A stretch of 64,000 nt of DNA, from the NCBI RefSeq assembly GCF_018398315.1, contig NZ_JAHBRW010000001.1, positions 3,666,501-3,730,500 on the forward strand. The letters are read 5' to 3'. The notes under the pieces are model-generated. The model made no database searches. It saw only the letters and a program-made list of their open reading frames with translations, and was not told where the DNA came from. Positions 62,716 to 64,000 of the stretch are shown in pieces (the first letter of the stretch is position 1; each line of letters begins with the position of its first letter). The DNA is from Chelatococcus sp. YT9 (lineage in GTDB: Bacteria; Pseudomonadota; Alphaproteobacteria; Rhizobiales; Beijerinckiaceae). Both the position numbers and the translations under genes were made by a program.

Positions 62716-63587
62716 CGCCCGAAGATTACCCCGCTCTGTTCCATTCCGCTGACGCATCCTCGGTTGCCGCGCAATCGAGCTACCTATGGCTGATCCGGCT
62801 CCAATATGGGCTGTTGATCACGGCCGCGTCAGTCGCGTTATGGTTCGATTATGCGCCCGCGCTTCTCCTCGTTTACGCGTTTATCGTCGGAGCATCGACG
62901 GCGTTGCTGATCTATATGTCGGTCAAGAAGCCGGAGAAGGACTGGTACGGTTGCCGCGCGCTGGCAGAGTCCATCAAGACGTCGACCTGGCGCTATATGA
63001 TGCGCTCCGAGCCGTTCGAAGACGTTCCTCAGGTAAGTTCGGTTAAGCAGAAGTTCGCCGCGTTCCTCAAAGAGATTCTGGACGCAAATGGCCATGTGCG
63101 CGATTCAATCAGCCGCCGCCCCACGCCCGGCGATCAGATTACGCCCAAGATGAATGAAATCCGTGCCCTTCCTCTTGAGGAACGCCGTGAGTTTTATCGG
63201 ACCAAGCGCATTGTAGAACAACGCAACTGGTATGTTGGGAAGGTAAACACCAACCGACGGCATTTTCGGGGCTGGATTGCTTTCTGCATCCTCATTCAAG
63301 GCAGCGCTATCGTTCTTGCGCTCATCCGTTCGCACTATCCTGAAGGTTGGTCGGTCTGGCCGGCAGAACCGCTGCTTGTCGCCGCGTCTGCTGCGATCGG
63401 TTGGATTCAGATCAAGAAATTCAACGAGCTGGCCTCGGCCTATAGCCTCACAGCTCATGAGATCGGTATCATACAGACCCGGATCAGCGATGTTACGACC
63501 GAGTCTGAATTCTCTGAATTCGTGAACGAGTCTGAGCGCGCATTTTCGCGCGAACACACCCAATGGGTGGCGCGTCAGAACGATTGA
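62712..63587 (+). CDS. SLATT/DUF4231-type four-helix membrane protein, 291 aa
   Basis: A membrane protein with two hydrophobic pairs at about residues 30-70 (LLITAASVALWFDYAPALLL, VYAFIVGASTALLIYMSV) and 183-230 (WIAFCILIQGSAIVLALI, LLVAASAAIGWIQI). A charged cytoplasmic domain separates the pairs and a helical tail follows (SLTAHEIGIIQTRISDVTTE). This arrangement matches SLATT/DUF4231 proteins, predicted to be pore-forming effectors of nucleotide-signalled defence. The GTG start is coupled to the TIR-like gene, strongly implying joint function. A terminator-like hairpin follows. Confidence 0.78.
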   Translation: MTPEDYPALFHSADASSVAAQSSYLWLIRLQYGLLITAASVALWFDYAPALLLVYAFIVGASTALLIYMSVKKPEKDWYGCRALAESIKTSTWRYMMRSEPFEDVPQVSSVKQKFAAFLKEILDANGHVRDSISRRPTPGDQITPKMNEIRALPLEERREFYRTKRIVEQRNWYVGKVNTNRRHFRGWIAFCILIQGSAIVLALIRSHYPEGWSVWPAEPLLVAASAAIGWIQIKKFNELASAYSLTAHEIGIIQTRISDVTTESEFSEFVNESERAFSREHTQWVARQND

Positions 63588-63589
63588 CG

Positions 63590-63609
63590 CGGTGGCTAGT
63601 CGGCCACCG
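63590..63609 (+). terminator. Terminator-like hairpin after the SLATT gene
   Basis: CGGTGGC (63590-63596) pairs with GCCACCG (63603-63609) around TAGTCG, followed by TCTTTCC. It would end the HEPN/TIR/SLATT transcript. Confidence 0.45.
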
Positions 63610-63710
63610 TCTTTCCTACTCGGGTCGGGTATCGAGTTCCGGGCTTTTGACGACTGTCATACCGCCTGCGGCAACTAAACGGTTTGACGGACAGCGCTTC
63701 GAGCAATGCA

Positions 63711-63750
63711 AGATCGGCGTGCCGGAAGGCGCCTTCCGGCACGCCGATCT
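63711..63750. repeat. 40-bp perfect palindrome
   Basis: Each arm is 20 bases; the left arm is AGATCGGCGTGCCGGAAGGC and the right arm its exact reverse complement, with no spacer. It lies at the boundary between the plus-strand defence island and minus-strand backbone. It may be a terminator for minus-strand transcripts, although no T tract follows on either side, or a protein-binding or cruciform site. Confidence 0.7.
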
Positions 63751-63920
63751 GTGGTGCGGGAGCTTGTGGTGCTTCCGCAGGGCGGCTGGACCTGATGGCG
63801 GCCAGCCTGGTGGGCTTCCTGCGGGTTCGCCGCCATTCCCACCACCATGCTCGATCCGCCCCACAGTGCGGCGTCTCCCATGGTCCCCGCGCTTATCGGG
63901 TCCGGGTCCCCATTGCCTGC

Positions 63921-64000
63921 TCAGGCGTCAGGCTCAGCGATCGGCGCGAGCGTGTCGATCTCGGCGATTTTCTGGAATTCGCCGAGATATTCCTGGCGGT
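63921..64000 (-). CDS. C-terminal end of a minus-strand gene, partial
   Basis: Only the last 25 codons are in the window. They end in a good coding frame, RQEYLGEFQKIAEIDTLAPI then AEPDA and a stop at 63921-63923. The start lies beyond position 64000. The fragment is too short to assign a family. It shows that the ICE backbone resumes here on the opposite strand. Confidence 0.5.
   Translation of the reverse strand, partial: RQEYLGEFQKIAEIDTLAPIAEPDA

Noticed and set aside
63675-63881. Minus-strand 68-aa frame near the right edge
   Set aside because: It runs through the 40-bp palindrome and has arginine-rich shadow composition. A short gene starting at 63881 cannot be fully excluded.

Overview
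The window is high-GC alphaproteobacterial DNA, most like a sphingomonad or rhizobial relative. That placement rests on gene families and base composition, not on a marker gene. It is the backbone of an integrative and conjugative element (ICE) of the Trb type, related in layout to the Mesorhizobium symbiosis-island family (QseM/FseA/RdfS regulation, RlxS-type relaxase, TraG, TrbB-I). No integrase, attachment site, rRNA, tRNA or CRISPR array was seen, so the ICE ends lie outside the window.

Layout. 1-10.7 kb: accessory front end with small unknown proteins, a 1439-residue methyltransferase/strawberry-notch helicase, a Toprim protein, a DUF2493 (SLOG) protein, a membrane protein and a DUF736 protein. 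10.7-12.4 kb: hipBA toxin-antitoxin pair with its operators. 12.5-14.5 kb: transfer-control module, namely an XRE regulator, a lone DUF2285 protein (QseM-like), an FseA-like activator split between two frames at a UUU-C slip site, and an AlpA/RdfS-like excisionase. 14.55-21.5 kb: a replication initiator with internal iterons, parA and a small partner, with rep interrupted by a complete 4,925-bp Tn7/Tn5053-like transposon (tnsA, tniA, tniB, tniQ; 5-bp target duplication ACCTC). 21.5-28.2 kb: DUF2840, TraF peptidase, DUF736, lytic transglycosylase, candidate oriT, relaxase, TraG and a CopG-like protein. 28.4-29.6 kb: an inserted phospholipase-D-type nuclease gene. 29.9-39.5 kb: trbB-C-D-E-J-K-L-F-G-I and DUF2274.

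39.6-63.6 kb is a defence island placed directly after the trb operon. It has three blocks. The first is a WYL regulator, PLD/SNF2-like helicase, DUF4391, and type III Mod and Res, followed by a lone SF1 helicase. The second is a divergent block: WYL regulator and HEPN protein on the minus strand, facing a nuclease-helicase, McrB and McrC on the plus strand. The third is a compact operon of a zinc-ribbon/HEPN-like protein, a TIR-like (ThsB-type) protein and a four-helix SLATT membrane protein. A 40-bp perfect palindrome then marks the return to minus-strand backbone genes at the right edge.

How it fits together: the XRE/DUF2285/FseA/RdfS proteins probably set when the ICE excises. Rep and ParA probably maintain the excised circle. 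Relaxase, TraG and Trb move it. The methyltransferase-helicase may protect incoming DNA, and the island protects the host from phages and competing elements. The main discoveries from sequence alone are the exactly delimited transposon inside rep, with the original reading frame and rep/parA ATGA overlap recoverable; the conserved-looking +1 frameshift site in the excision activator; and the HEPN-TIR-SLATT operon, a candidate signalling/pore defence system.
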